A DNA stretch of 64,000 nt from Helianthus annuus. Taxonomy: Eukaryota; Streptophyta; Magnoliopsida; Asterales; Asteraceae. The DNA lies in assembly GCF_002127325.2 (NCBI RefSeq), contig NC_035440.2, forward strand, positions 71,237,819-71,301,818. The letters are read 5' to 3'. Positions 1 to 11,515 of the stretch are shown piece by piece. The first letter of the stretch is position 1. Every line of letters begins with the position of its first letter. Below the pieces are notes generated by a model, which worked only from the letters and a program-made list of their open reading frames with translations, searched no databases and was not told the origin of the DNA. A program made the translations under genes and the position numbers.

Positions 1-1201
1 TCTGCTGGACAAAGCGTTGTATGGTCTACATCAGGCACCGAGAACCTGGTACGAGACTTTGTCTCAACACCTACTCGCTAACAAGTTCATACGTGGAAAA
101 GTGGATGCCACTTTCTTCACTAAAGAGGTCGACGGACATCTTCTGATCGTTCAGATTTATGTAGACGATATAATTTTTGGGTCAACGAATGAGAACTTGT
201 GCAAAGATTTCAAACAGGTGATGAAGCAGAAATTCGAAATGTCATCAATGGGGGAGATGAAATTCTTTCTGGGTTTACAAGTTGAACAGCTTCCTGAGGG
301 AATTTTCATTCACCAGACGAAGTACGTGCATGATATTCTAGAGAAATTTGGAATGTCAAGTTCTACTCCTGCTGCTACCCCACTTGCGACTAATCATGGG
401 ATTCACCCAGATCTCACCGGAGACAGGGCTGATGAAACATTCTACCGTTCCATGATAGGTTCTTTGATGTATCTAACTGCTTCACGTCCTGATATCATGT
501 ACCCAACGTGCCTCGCAGCAAGATATCAATCTAACCCGAGAGCTTCGCACATGATCATTGTCAAGAGGATATTACGTTACTTGAAAGGAACACCCACATT
601 GGGGTTGTGGTATCCTAGAAAAGGCGATTTTACGCTCGAAGGGTATTCCGATTCAGATTTTGGATGCTGCAAAGTCAATACCAAATCAACAACTGCAGGA
701 TGCAAGTTCTTTGGACCTAGATTGGTTACCTGGAAGTGTAAGAAACAAACGTCTGTGGCGTTATCTACATGTGAAGCGAAGTATGTTTCTGCTAGCAGTT
801 GCTGCTCTCAGATCCTGTGGATACAGCAACAGATGCGCGACTACGGTTTGTAGTTTCTTAACACACCTCTGTTTGTTGATAATGAGTTTGCAATAAATAT
901 AACTAAGAATCCAGTACATCACGCTAAAACTAAACATATAGAAATTCGTCATCACTTTATTCGCGATTGCTTCGAGAAAAAGTTGATACGAATTGAGAAA
1001 ATCCACACTGACGAACAAAAAGCTGATTTGCATACCAAAGCTTTTGATAAAAATCGGTTTCAATATTTGTTAAAACTTAATGGTATGAAATTGCTCTCGG
1101 TGTTGGATGGAATTGTGAGCGTTGATGAGAGTACTGTTACGGATGAAGACGAGAAACAATCTGCAATGGTTTGTCGATTTTTTACGTGTTTTGGTATTTA
1201 G
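1..1201 (+). pseudogene. copia Pol, C-terminal part (RT end, RNase H)
   Basis: This is the end of a Ty1/copia polyprotein. It holds the reverse transcriptase catalytic box YVDD (about 160-172), an LYGLHQAPR motif just before it, and then RNase H with YSDSDFG, KSTTAG and the ALSTCEAKY segment. A TAG at 851-853 interrupts the frame. The same frame resumes directly with the usual final RNase H part (VHHAKTKHIEIRHHF) and a tail ending at 1201. RT would copy the element RNA into DNA and RNase H would remove the RNA. The premature stop, if not read through, removes about 115 residues. The 5' part of pol lies left of the window. Confidence 0.92.
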
Positions 1202-2799
1202 GGGGAGTAGATAGTTGTAAATAGATATATTTTCAGAAAATACAAAAACAGTAAAAAATGCAAAAATACAAAAACATGATAAAATTGAAAAAGAGCTTGT
1301 GTATACAAAAACATGATAGTACATTATGCTAGACAATTACAACATGCTAAAGATTTGTAAAGTCTAAATGAGTTAAACAGTCTCACTGATGATGTGTCGA
1401 TAGGTTTTCACACATTTAGTAGATTCGTTCGGGATATAAACCTAAAATTTCAAACTTGTGAAATTCGTGGGGAACACTACTTGGATATATAGGTAACCCC
1501 TGAAATCTCGTTTGAAAGGTCTCGTATTCTGATATACTAGGTTTTTATACTCAATGATGTCTGGGGTATTATTCCGGGACTTCTGTTGAACGGAAGTTTT
1601 GACCTAGTTCTTGGATAAACTTTCACCAAATGCTTGAAACACAGCATAAACCCTCAGCATGCAGATGAAACAATAAAATTGATAGTCGCTGCTGTTGTAG
1701 CTAAAAGATCCTCTAAAGGGGACATACTGAAAAGTCGAAGCTGATATCTCTCTGCGCATACGGAAGTATCGACCTGAGATCCCTCGGCCCTCGCATACCT
1801 AATTTATGTATAGATATCATTGTAGTATACTCACCTGTAAGACTGAATATTGGGATTCTGGATACGGGAGTATATTCAAGAGGTGGGACACATGAATTGA
1901 GCTAAGTTCATAACACATCTAAATAGTATCCTGAATAGATTGAAATCTGTGTGAGAATTTAAGATGGATCAGTATATCGACAATCGAGGTGAATTGTTTA
2001 AGTCTGAGCATGTAATTAAGCTTAACGGTACTAGTAATTTGTCTGAAAAGCTGATATGATTCCCTGACACGCTCGCCAAAAATAAGTTTGTATATAGTTC
2101 AATTTCTTTATTTTCTACAATTTAAGTTTTCTGTATTTCATTTCTTAGTTTAGAAAACTTTATAAAATCCAAAAAGATTTTTTCAATTCTGCTTTAGTTT
2201 AGACAAACCAGAGTAGAGAGTTGATTGTTGGATTCTCAGAGATTGAAGCAGATGCAGGAGACTCTGGACTGAAGAATGAGGAGAGCTTACTTTGTTGGAG
2301 TTTGGAAGATGTTTTCAAAGTTAAAACAAGTTCATTAAATTGATACTTGTTATTTTCAGAAACTGCTTGAAAAATATTTTTCAAAATCAGTTTAATTCGT
2401 CAAATGATCAACCAAGGTCATTAAATTGAACTTGGTAGATTAATTGAGTAATCAGGGTCATTAATTTGGACCTGAATACTTGAGCGGATTTCTAAAGCTG
2501 ATTGTGTTAGTGATTTATTGTTGAAAAGATAGAATTGTAATGTTACTGGTTGAGTAACAGGTTTTTGGACTTCATTATTTCCAACGGAAGCTAAGTGTCA
2601 AAGCTTGAACCAGATTTCTCAGATTCTAGCATATCGAGAGGGGGAGTCTGTGAAAGGGGGAGTCTGGATCAGCAGTTGAAGGGAAGATGGAAGTTAGAGT
2701 CAGGTAATGATTCTGAAGCCTGTGAAGACAGAATGCTTTTAAATGTCAAAGACAGAGATAAAGACTGAAGACTCGGAGCCAAAGACTTCGTCAACATCC
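1202..2799 (+). other. E1 long 3' non-coding tail with a conserved block
   Basis: There is no credible open frame between pol and the polypurine tract. The part from about 1420 to 2480 is clearly related to sequence in E6 (about 31200-31870, reversed) and E9 (about 59100-60180, reversed), including the stretches around 1560-1600 and 1820-1880. The rest, 2480-2799, is A/G-rich and contains several GGGGGAGTCTG repeats resembling spare polypurine tracts at 2640-2670. Confidence 0.75.
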
Positions 2800-2808
2800 A
2801 AGGGGGAG
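2800..2808 (+). promoter_or_regulatory. polypurine tract of E1
   Basis: AAGGGGGAG lies two bases before the LTR start. It is the expected primer site for plus-strand DNA synthesis. The same tract precedes the LTRs of E6 and E9 on the minus strand. Confidence 0.85.
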
Positions 2809-2810
2809 TT

Positions 2811-3267
2811 TGTTGGTGCACTGAGTGTCTGTTGACTATGTCTTATCGAGTCTTATGTCTAGATAGGTTAAACGAGTGCACAAAAGTGATTAGATTAGGA
2901 TTTGTATAGATTTTAGGAGAGCAGTCCATTTGAAATGATCCCTGGCCGTTTGAAGCTTGCCTGGCCGTTTGAAGTAGGCTGGTCGTTTGAGACATGACCG
3001 TTTGAACAAGACATGTCATGTTCAAACAGAAGGGGCTGTATCTATAAATAGGGTTGTTCATTTCAAATGGTTACGGATGCGTGTATGTGTGTGTGAGCGA
3101 AGGTGCTGCCGGATTTATGTCAAAATCATTGTAAAAGCTCACAATCAGTAATAGAAAGAAAGATTGAAAGGAACAAGCTGTTTTGACTTGGTTTACTTTG
3201 ATTCCGCCTCTGTAAACTAATATGAACTACCTTAACTGACGTTTAAGGTCACTGGATCGGTCCAACA
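2811..3267 (+). repeat. 3' LTR of E1 (457 bp)
   Basis: It starts TGTTGGTGCA directly after the polypurine tract and ends CCAACA, giving six-base terminal inverted repeats. A TATA box (TATAAATA) lies at 3043-3050. A cluster of GGCCGTTTGA-type words sits immediately upstream of it. The 5' LTR is outside the window, so age cannot be judged. Confidence 0.9.
2925..3030 (+). repeat. promoter word cluster of E1 (GGCCGTTTGA)
   Basis: Near-identical words GGYCGTTTGA start at 2944, 2963 and 2980, with GACCGTTTGA at 2996. A weaker copy is near 2926. The last forward copy and a reversed copy form a nine-base inverted repeat, GTTTGAACA / TGTTCAAAC, centred on ACATGT (about 3000-3028). All lie within 120 bp upstream of the TATA box. 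Confidence 0.85.
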
Positions 3268-4285
3268 GAACTGTGTGAATTTCTTGGACATCTGAAAGGA
3301 AACACCAAACAGTTAGCATGAAACAGTGAAATTTTTGGAGAAAACAGAAAACAGTCGGCTGAACACGGCCCCGTGTTTAGCGGACACGCCCTGAGTTGGC
3401 TTGAAATTGGCTGGACACGCCCCCGTGCTCCGCGAGCACGACCCCGTGTCTAGACGTCTGTTTCCCAAAAATCCCATTTTTCGACCCGGTCCCGAAAACT
3501 TGAAAATTTTTGGTCCAGTAGGGGCGGTTTTCCCTGAAAATGAAACCCCAAATGCCGTTTTTCCCAAAACAAACCGTTTACCCCTTCAATTTTATCGTTT
3601 TCGGTTCAAAAACAAGGGTTTGGGGTTTCTGTGAGAAATCGGGCAAATCTACAAACAATACAAGTTGATTTACTTCTATAACATGTATCTAAACTAATGC
3701 TAACAGATCTAAGCAAAAATTTGAGGTTCGATCCGGGTGAAGTTCAAGAACACTAGATTTTTCCCCAAATTTTTGATGTTTAAACTACATGCAAATGCTT
3801 AATTTAACTACTAATGATGATAGAATCATACCTTGATGTTGTTAGAAGTAGAGGAGACGTCGGAATCTTGCAGAAAAAACGCCTGAACAAGAGAGTTTCC
3901 AGGGAAACGAGGCATGTGGAAATGAAGAAACTGTTTGGAAAAGGGGTTTTATCCCGACAGTTGCGCGGACACGGCCCCGTGGGTGGGCAACTTTAATTAT
4001 TTTTTTTGTGCTCGTGTGAGTGCCCTTGTTTCCCAAAAACTTGGTTAGAAAACTTACCGATTTAGATGTCAACCCGCTTGTTCGTAACTTACCAGGTATG
4101 ATGTTGATGCTTTTATTATTCGACCGTTTGAAGCGAGATTTCTTCTTCCTCATCCTCAATGAAACCTTGATAGAGCTTTAGTCATTGGCCATTGACTTTG
4201 AATGGAATTCCATTCCGAGATTTAATTTCTACTGCACCGTGAGGGAAAATATGGGTGATGGAAAAAGGTCCTGAGCACCTAGACT
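3268..4285 (-). other. E2 region downstream of integrase
   Basis: The first 100 bases below 4285 still encode, in a shifted frame, the end of the integrase polyprotein (to about 4187). The rest is non-coding. It holds further copies of the Athila word CACGGCCCCGTG and variants at about 3364-3450 and 3966-3985. No other gene is visible. Confidence 0.7.
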
Positions 4286-5272
4286 TTAATTACCCGGAAA
4301 CAATCGAAGTCGTGAATTAAACAATAGAACTTGATCTCCTACTCGAAATTCATTAGGCTTAATGTGCTTATCATGCAAATTTTTCATTCTTTCCTTATAA
4401 ATTTCAGAGTTAGAGTATGCATAATTCCTTAGTTCGTCTAATTCATTTAATTGACAAAATCGATTTTTACTGGCAAATTCTAAATCTAAGTTTACATTTT
4501 TAATTGCCCAGTAGGCTTTGTGTGCAATTTCTATTGGCAAATGACAGCTTTTTCCATAGACAAGCTTATATGGGGTTGTACCTATTCTTTTTTTATAAGT
4601 AGTTTGAAAAGCCCATAAAGCGTCATCTAATTTGTCGGCCCATTCTTTTTTATTTAACCCTACGATTTTTTCGAGTATTCGTTTTAAACCTCTATCAGTT
4701 ACTTCGGCTTGTCTGTTTGTTTGAGGGTGATATGCTATTGAGACCCGGTGATAGACCCCATATCTTGTTAGAATTTTTTCAAGTTGATGGTTACAAAAAT
4801 GTGTACCTCTATCACTTATTAATGCTTTAGGTGTTCCGAAACGAGAGAATAATTTTTGTGGAAATCTTACCACGACTCTTCCATTGTTTGTTGGAAGTGC
4901 CTCGGCCTCGGGCCATTTAGACAAGTAATCTACTGCCACAAGTATATATTTGTTTCCTTTTGACGGTGGGAAGGGTCCCATAAAGTCGAGTCCCCACACA
5001 TCAAAGATTTCACAAACAAGAATGCCATTTCGTGGCATTTTGTGGCATTTCGTTTTTGGAAGAAATATTACCTGTTCTTTGGCAAGCGTCACATGTCTTG
5101 ACAAGACTTTGGGCGTCTTTGTAAATGGTTGGCCAATAAAATCCTGAATCAAATACCTTTCGTGCGGTACTAGCGGCACCATGATGTCCTCCGTATGGAC
5201 CTTCGTGACAATGGTGGAGAATTCTTCTTGCTTCACTACCATGTACGCACCGGCGGATGAGTTGATCGGCAT
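4286..5272 (-). pseudogene. Athila integrase core and C-terminal part (E2)
   Basis: This frame carries the integrase catalytic core. The first Asp is in GLDFMGPF, the second in SDRGTHF, and the Glu in the RQAEVT helix, so the D-D-35-E triad looks present. It is followed by the region that ends near [11 protein letters not shown]. Integrase inserts the DNA copy into chromatin. The zinc-binding N-terminus lies in another frame upstream (5010-6545), so a frameshift near 5030-5060 separates the two. The frame ends early at 4286; related coding continues in another frame. Confidence 0.88.
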
Positions 5273-6545
5273 ACATTTTGAAAAGATAGGGATCTTCCCA
5301 AAAATAATGCTTCACATCGGCAAAGAATTTCTTTCTTTGATGATGTGGCCAACCTTTTGCGACTATACCACTAGCTAGGTAATTAGCATAGTCGGCGTAC
5401 CATGGTTCTTCTCTATATTCCACCATTTCTAGGGACTCCGTTGGAAATTTTTCATTGATTTGCTCGTCCCTGGTTGCCTCCAAAGCTGGGTCTTCTAAGC
5501 GCGAAAGATGATCCGCTGCGGTGTTTTCTGCTCCTCTTTTGTCTTTGATTTCTATATCAAATTCTTGGAGGAATAGAATCCACCGAATCAAACGTGGTTT
5601 AGCATCATGTTTCTTGAAGAGATATCGAATGGCTGCATGATCTGTATAGACTATTGTTTTAGAAAGAACAAGATAAGAACGAAATTTATCAAAAGCAAAT
5701 ACCACAGCTAGTAACTCTTTTTCTGTTGTTGTATAATTTTCTTGTGCATCGTTAAGTGTTTTACTAGCATAATAAATTGGGTGAAAATGCTTATCTTTTC
5801 TTTGTCCCAAGACGGCTCCAACTGCAAAGTTGCTTGCATCGTCGCTTGCATCACACATGATTTCGAAAGGTAATTTCCAATCAGGTGCTATCATGATAGG
5901 TGCACTGACTAGCATTTCCTTTAGTGTTAGAAATGCTTGATTGCAATCCTTGTCAAAGATGAAAGGGGCATCTTTTTTAAGTAATTTTGTTAGAGGTCTT
6001 GAGATTTTGGAAAAGTCTTTGATAAATCGTCTATAAAATTCGGCATGCCCTAGGAAACTTCTGATAGCTCTAACGGAGGATGGGGGTGGTAATCGAGAAA
6101 TAGTGTCTATTTTTGCTCGATCAACTTCCATTCCTTCGCTTGAGATTTTGTGACCGAGTACTATTCCCTCTATTACCATGAAATGGCATTTTTCCCAATT
6201 AAGGGCGAGGTTAGTTTCCTCACATCGGGATAGCATTGGTTCAAGGTTATCGAGGCATTGGTCGTATGAATCCCCAAAGATAGAAAATTCGTCCATGAAG
6301 ACTTCCATAGTCTTTTCTATCATGTCATGGAAGATGGCCATCATGCAACGTTGAAAGGTTGCGGGGGCATTGCATAGACCAAATGGCATGCGTCGATAAG
6401 CAAAAGTTCCATAGGGACATGTAAATGTTGTCTTTTCTTGGTCTTCAGGTGCTATCGGGATTTGAAAGTAACCTGAAAAACCATCCAAGAAACAGTAAAA
6501 TTTATGACCGGATAATCTTTCTAACATTTGATCAATGAAGGGCAA
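5010..6545 (-). pseudogene. Athila RT, RNase H and integrase N-terminus (E2)
   Basis: In order: reverse transcriptase ([25 protein letters not shown], then the catalytic box), RNase H (ending DHLSRLEDP) and the integrase HHCC zinc finger (GGHHGAAST to CDACQRTG). The catalytic box reads FMDE where E8 has FMDD, so the second metal-binding Asp has become Glu. There is also a short in-frame duplication in RNase H ([10 protein letters not shown] against DASDFA in E8). A deletion of about five bases near 6585 separates this frame from the upstream part of RT. Confidence 0.9.
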
Positions 6546-6582
6546 AGGAAAGTGATCTTTCCTTGTTGCTTCATTTAATCAC

Positions 6583-7329
6583 CTATATAAATACCCTCCA
6601 TCCTGTGACGGTTCTTGTTGGTATTAATTCACTTTTCTCATTAGTTATTACCGTCATACCTCCTTTCTTTGGAACTACTTGGACGGGACTTACCCAAGGA
6701 CTATCGGAGATAGGGTAAATAAGTCCGGCGTCAAGTAATTTGATGACTTCGTTTTTAACCATTTCTTGTACATTTGGATTTACTCTTCGTTGTGGTTGTA
6801 TTACTGATTTATAGTCATCATTCATTAAAATTTTGTGCGTGCACATGGAAGGACTTATTCCTTTAATATCTACAAGCTTCCAAGCGATCGCATTTTTGTG
6901 TTTTTTTAAAAGTTTAATTAATTTTTCTTTTTCTACACTACTTAATTTTGATGAAATAATTACAGGTGAATTACCATCTTTGTCTAGAAAAGCATATTCC
7001 AAACCTTTTGGAAGTTCTTTGAGCTTATTAGGTTGCTCATTTTGATCAAGAACTTTAAAAGTTTGTTCTATGGCGACCTCTTCTTCAACAAAGTGGTCAA
7101 TCTTTTCACTTGTATCGGGTGGTTCATCTTCATCTTCAATTAGGGGGTCATTATTGCCTAATGGATATTTCATTGAGCGCTCAAGATCGATGCTTTTTTT
7201 AAATGCCCCTAATTGAATAGATAGATTATTGTGCTTCCGGTTTTTCAAAGCCTCGTGGGTTTTTACAAAGGGTCGTCCCAACACTAGAGGAGCGTCATCG
7301 AGGATGACAAAGTCGGTTGGGATTACCAT
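6583..7329 (-). pseudogene. Athila protease end and RT N-terminus (E2)
   Basis: It begins directly after a TAA in the protease region (CAA in E8) and holds LDDAPLVLGRPF, a long acidic linker, then the RT fingers (VIKLLDAGLIYPISDSPWVSPVQVVPKKGG). It ends at the small deletion near 6585. Frame and order match E8, so this is one polyprotein broken by point changes. Confidence 0.87.
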
Positions 7330-8418
7330 TTAATTTGTTTGAACCAAGACATCCTCGACTATACCGATTGATTTTATTACTTTCCGATTAGATAGAAAAA
7401 TGGGTATTTGAAGTGGAGAAAAATCACTAATACTTAATTTTTCGAAAATGTAGTTTGGCATTACATTAACACAAAGATCTTTATCAATTGTAACATTACT
7501 AATAAAGGAGTTTTGAAAAAAACATGGAACCAGTGTAATGTTGATTTCAAAAGGGTCTTCTTTTATTAGCGAAGTTTGATCATTTGTTAACTTAATGCTT
7601 ACCGTTTCGTCAATTTTAGTGTTAGTGTTTAACTCTTTTAAAAACTTAGCATGAGTGGGTACTAAACAATGATTTTCGAAAGAAGGCGACAAGAGATTAA
7701 TTTCTTCAAAATTAGACTCTTCTTGAATTTTAACATTAACGGACTCACCCTTTTCGTTGTTTAACTCATGTGTTGGTTTTTCACTTATTTGTTCTTCCAT
7801 TTTTACATTTTCAACTATCTCTTTTTTATTTAATTTTTCTCTTACGCGAGACTCCTCTTCCCTTGCGCGAGATTCTAGTATGAAACGTTTGATAGTTTTA
7901 ATGTGTTCTATTATCCTATCGGCTATGTCGGTGATAGAATACGGATCGGGATCCTCAACGCTTGAATCCGGATGTTCGATTCTTTGTTCCTCATAATACT
8001 CATAGGAAATAGATGGTTCACACCATTGTTCTTCATTGTAAGTATATGATGGATAAGGGTCGTAATTTTGTTCTTCATAATACTCATATGAGGTGGGTTG
8101 TTCACGCCATGGTTCCTCATAATAAGCATATGAAGGTGGTGGCTCATATATTGGTTCCTCAAAGTATGAGTATGAAGGCTCATACCTTGGTTCATCAAAA
8201 TATGAGTATGAGGGAGAAGGTTCATACCTTTGGTCTTCATAGGATGTGTATGAAGTCGATGGCTCGTACCTGGGCTCCTCATAGTAGGTGTATGAAGTGG
8301 ATGGTTGAAATAAGTCACAATATTGAACCTAGTGCGGGTCACCACAATTAGTGCAATAGTCTTCCCTATAATCATCCTCCTCATAGGTGTAGTTGTAGCC
8401 TCCTGAGTATTGATCCAT
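7330..8418 (-). pseudogene. Tyr-rich gag-like protein and protease-like region (E2)
   Basis: ATG at 8418-8416 opens a frame with a short N-terminus, a CX2CX3HX4C zinc knuckle and about ten tyrosine/proline/glutamate-rich repeats of the type YEEPRYEPSTSY, running without a break into an acidic linker and a protease-like segment (KDLCVNVMPNYIF). A TAG at 8331-8329 falls inside the zinc knuckle, where E8 has TCG. No capsid-like retrotransposon Gag domain is seen. The usual protease D-S/T-G triplet is absent at the expected place, as in E8. In E8 the two halves are split by a frameshift; here they are one frame. Confidence 0.8.
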
Positions 8419-8794
8419 GAGAATCACTCAGCAGGCCACAACAGAGTCTCAAGACCAGAGAACAAAAATAAAAATGGAAATAGAGGCTGGATACGGCCCC
8501 GTGTTCAGTGAGCACGACCCGTATTCAGATTCTGTATCTGGGCGTTTGAATTAAAATTACTGGTTTTGTGCAGCACGGGGTTGTGTTCAGTGAGCACGAC
8601 CCCGTGTTCAAACTCTGTATCTGGGTGTTTTATGAAAAATATGCAGCACGGCCCCGTATTTGGTGAGCACGGCCCGTGTTCAACCTACTCTAAATGCAAA
8701 AACTAACTAAAATGCAGAAAATGTGCGCGCGTTTTGAAAAAGTTCTGAAAAACTGATTAGGCCGTCGATTTTAAGCTTTCTTAAAATCCTTGTG
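8419..8794 (-). other. E2 leader with paired Athila words
   Basis: This is the untranslated leader between primer site and gag-like ATG. Three pairs of degenerate CACGGCCCCGTG words occur at about 8490-8690, each pair separated by about 8 bases. The matching leader of E8 has three better-preserved pairs. Confidence 0.75.
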
Positions 8795-8812
8795 TCCCCG
8801 GCAACGGCGCCA
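8795..8812 (-). promoter_or_regulatory. primer-binding site, tRNA-Asp type (E2)
   Basis: On the minus strand it reads TGGCGCCGTTGCCGGGGA, complementary to the 3' end of plant tRNA-Asp (recalled). Nine bases separate it from the LTR end at 8822. Athila elements are known for this primer. Confidence 0.85.
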
Positions 8813-8821
8813 AAAACTTGG

Positions 8822-9611
8822 TGTGTGCGTGAGTGTCGTAGATTTTTATATATATTTTTATCCCTTTTTACACGTTAGTCAAGTTTTAAATTTATAAAAC
8901 ACGATATTTTACTAACACAAAAGACACATATGGGCAAGTGCACCCATTGTGAGCATAGTATAGTGTTGGTAAGATACACAGGTCGTCCAAGTACACAAGA
9001 GCTTTTAATACCGGTTTATCCTCAACGTCTAATCAACTCAAAAGTTTAGAAAAATGTTTTAAACTAGAAAATAAAAACTAAAATGTTGAAAATAAAAAAA
9101 TAAAAGTTAAAACAGATAGACAAGATGAATCACTTGGATCCGACTCGTGTTTAGTGTAACCTTTGATTATTTCCGCACTTTTGCACTTTTGAAGAGATTA
9201 TCTTAGTTATTGTAGTAGGCCCCTCTTTTGAAGATGACGTTACCCTCAACCCAGTAGTTTGAGTCAGCAAGAATACAATCCTAAAGGGTCAGATTATTGA
9301 AAGATAATTAATTAAGTTATTAATGCATAATGTGGTAGGCCCCTCTTTTGAAGGTGACGTTACCCTCGGCTAAGTAGTTTGAGTCAGCAGGGATACAATC
9401 CTAAGTAGCCGGGTTAAAGTTTTAATAGTAGCTTACATATGAGGGGATCAAAGAGTTTGGACCCCCGCCATCCAATACCAGTGGGTATTGAAGGAGGTCC
9501 TACTAAATTTGACCCAGGTCCTTGCAGGATCTATACACTGAACAAGGCAAGACTCTTACCAAACCATTCCCTTAACCCCCGACCAGGTAGCCAACATATC
9601 TCCATATAGAC
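8822..9611 (-). repeat. 5' LTR of E2, distal segment
   Basis: This is the U5-side part of the Athila LTR up to the E3 insertion. It contains an internal duplication of about 85 bp (about 9210-9293 and 9330-9414). The other LTR part is at 19469-20439. Without E3 the LTR is about 1761 bp, against 1686 bp in E8. Confidence 0.85.
9607..9611. other. target-site duplication of E3 (left), TAGAC
   Basis: TAGAC here and at 19464-19468 flank E3 exactly. Removing E3 and one copy restores the Athila LTR sequence seen in E8 (around 40210-40220, reversed). Confidence 0.95.
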
Positions 9612-9895
9612 TGTCACACCCCCAAAATCCACACGCGGAGTACCACCGCTAGGAGGCGTGACATGACCAGGATCAAGCCACCAATCATATTGAACAATAT
9701 AAATAATTAAAGAAAATTCATAAACCCAATTCAATACAATTGATGTTCCAACAAAACATAGTTTAAGTAGCGGAAGCATGTAAGTAACCCAACATAGTTA
9801 ATAGTTTTAAATGTCATAACAGTTCAACATAGAAATCACGATCCTTGTCCACAACGACCGCGCCTCCAGTACAAGCTCCATAAGTACCTAAGGTC

Positions 9896-10371
9896 CTGCA
9901 AGGCATGCAGCAACGAGTCAACAACTAGTTGAGCGAGTTCACAGTTAACAGTTCAGTAATAGTATGGTGTGAGTAGTAGTATGTTCGTTCGTCATGTCAT
10001 GTATCGTATTAGTTTCCATCGCGGCCTCCCAGGCAGGTATGCGAAGATATTAGGGGATGTTCATCCCGAGTATTCTAGACTAGGTTTATCTGTATCGCGG
10101 CCTACCAGGCAGGTGTGCGAAGATTAGTAAATTGCAGTTCGCGGCCTTCCAAAGGCAGGTGTGCGAAGATTAGTAAATTGCAGTTCGCGGCCTTCCAAAG
10201 GCAGGTGTGCGAAGTCAGTCATAATATCGCGGCCAACCCTTGGCAGGTGTGCGAAGATCAGTTCAACAAGTGTTACTAGTCTAGTCGTAGTTCTATCAGC
10301 GGAGTATGTACAATAGTTCATCAAATCCCATTCCCACCCGGGAACCCCATGCCTTGGCTGTGTGAACTCAC
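9896..10371 (-). other. candidate leader intron in E3 LTR (476 bp)
   Basis: Donor AAG|GTGAGT at 10371 and acceptor TGCCTTGCAG at 9897-9896 on the minus strand. Both signals and their flanks are conserved in E5, E10 and E11, while the sequence between them is not. An alternative donor nearer the promoter would give a longer intron. The second LTR has the same intron at 17134-17609. Confidence 0.5.
10018..10258 (-). repeat. tandem GCGGCC/GCGAAG array in E3 LTR
   Basis: Five units of about 35-50 bp, each with TCGCGGCC, a GGCAGGT core and GTGCGAAG. The copy in the 5' LTR is at 17256-17496. E10 has related units in the same place; E5 and E11 have unrelated arrays there. Confidence 0.85.
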
Positions 10372-10919
10372 CTTGGTTTGCTCGGTATGCTAGGTTATGC
10401 ACTCACAGGTAATCAGTCAAGTCCTATTTTGTGCACGTATAATAATCAGTTTCGAATTCGCAATATTTCACATGTAATCTATGTCACAAAGTGTGTTCAA
10501 GCAATCATCGTCATGCAACTCCTAACAGTTATATTTCACATTCATCCAAATATGCATCATATGGTAGAGTGCTTGATCATTTCTAACGTAGTTAATCAAT
10601 AACACGCTTTACGGATCATCAGGTTAACAACAGTTGCATGCTTTACATGTCTGACGATTATCACGTATACAGTTCAATCAACATCGCACCATTTATGTTC
10701 GACAGGGTTATCATGCAATTTACATACTTCATTCAGTTAACGCACTTAACGGAACTCATACACTGGCAATGTTACATGTCTAACAGGACATAATTGGCTA
10801 ACGTGTTAACAAACGTTAAATGCACTTCCTTAACCAAGTCACGTAATGAAAGAGTTAAATAATTTAGCTAAGTAAACAACCTACCAGATGTTTATAGACT
10901 TAACAGGATTAACCATTAA

Positions 10920-11515
10920 ACTCGGACTCACATAATAACCAAACTCGGCCAAGTGCTATCTTAGATCAAAAGCTCGGACACACTTGTTACAAGCAAAAAC
11001 TTGGGAAACAAGGACATGAAAAGTCGGACCAGGGTAGAGCACCAAAAAGTCGGACCCATGGGGAGTGGGGATCAAAACTCGGACTATGGGCATGACTCAA
11101 CAAAGTCGGACAAAGTGAGGATGGTTAAAAACTCGGACATCATTTCATATTTAAAGGCCGGACCATTGTGTTTATTAAAAAGCTCGGACATCTTGTTAGC
11201 TGATGAAACTCGGACAAGGTAGCTTATCAAGAACCTCGGACAACATAGCTTATCAAGAAACTCGGACATCATAGATAGTTAACCAAAGTCAGGCATTCAC
11301 AACATATCAAAAACATCGGACCTATCCCCTTACATAACAAAGTCGGACTATGTCCATTAGTAAACAAGGAAACTCGGACCAATTCATATCCAAAAACTCG
11401 GACCATAAGATGCTCATGAAACTCGGACATCCTTATTTAATCAACAAAGATCGGACAGCATGTGGGGATAAAACTCAGACCATATGCTATTGTTAAAGGT
11501 CGGACTAATCAACAA
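10920..11515 (-). repeat. AACTCGGAC word field in E3 LTR
   Basis: More than 20 copies of a word close to (A)ACTCGGAC(C/A) are spread at irregular 20-35-bp spacing through the LTR leader. The same field is in the 5' LTR at about 18158-18753. It is absent from the other elements of the window. Confidence 0.85.

Larger units (their letters stand above)
1..3267 (+). mobile_element. E1: Sirevirus-like Ty1/copia element, 3' portion
   Basis: The window opens inside copia pol. What is present is the end of reverse transcriptase, RNase H, a 1.6-kb non-coding tail, a polypurine tract and a 3' LTR ending at 3267 with CCAACA, the inverse of its TGTTGG start. The next five bases, GAACT, should be one half of the target duplication, with the other half left of the window. 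From 3268 the sequence is Athila-type and on the other strand, so E1 is nested in E2. Pol is nearly the same as that of E9, but the LTR differs. Confidence 0.9.

Noticed and set aside
3313..4159. Small frames on both strands in the E2 3' region
   Set aside because: Low complexity, no homology I recognise, overlapping the Athila words.
8013..8351. Open frame on the plus strand over the Tyr-rich repeats of E2
   Set aside because: It is the antisense shadow of the minus-strand repeat protein; the same shadow exists at 41486-41824 in E8.
10124..10402. Repeat-coded frames in the chromovirus LTRs (also 17362-17640, 52561-52785, 58389-58613)
   Set aside because: They lie in LTR tandem arrays and the candidate intron, duplicated only because the LTRs are duplicated.
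11001..11222. Frame across the AACTCGGAC field
   Set aside because: Word repeats produce a chance frame; no conservation of reading frame between the word copies.
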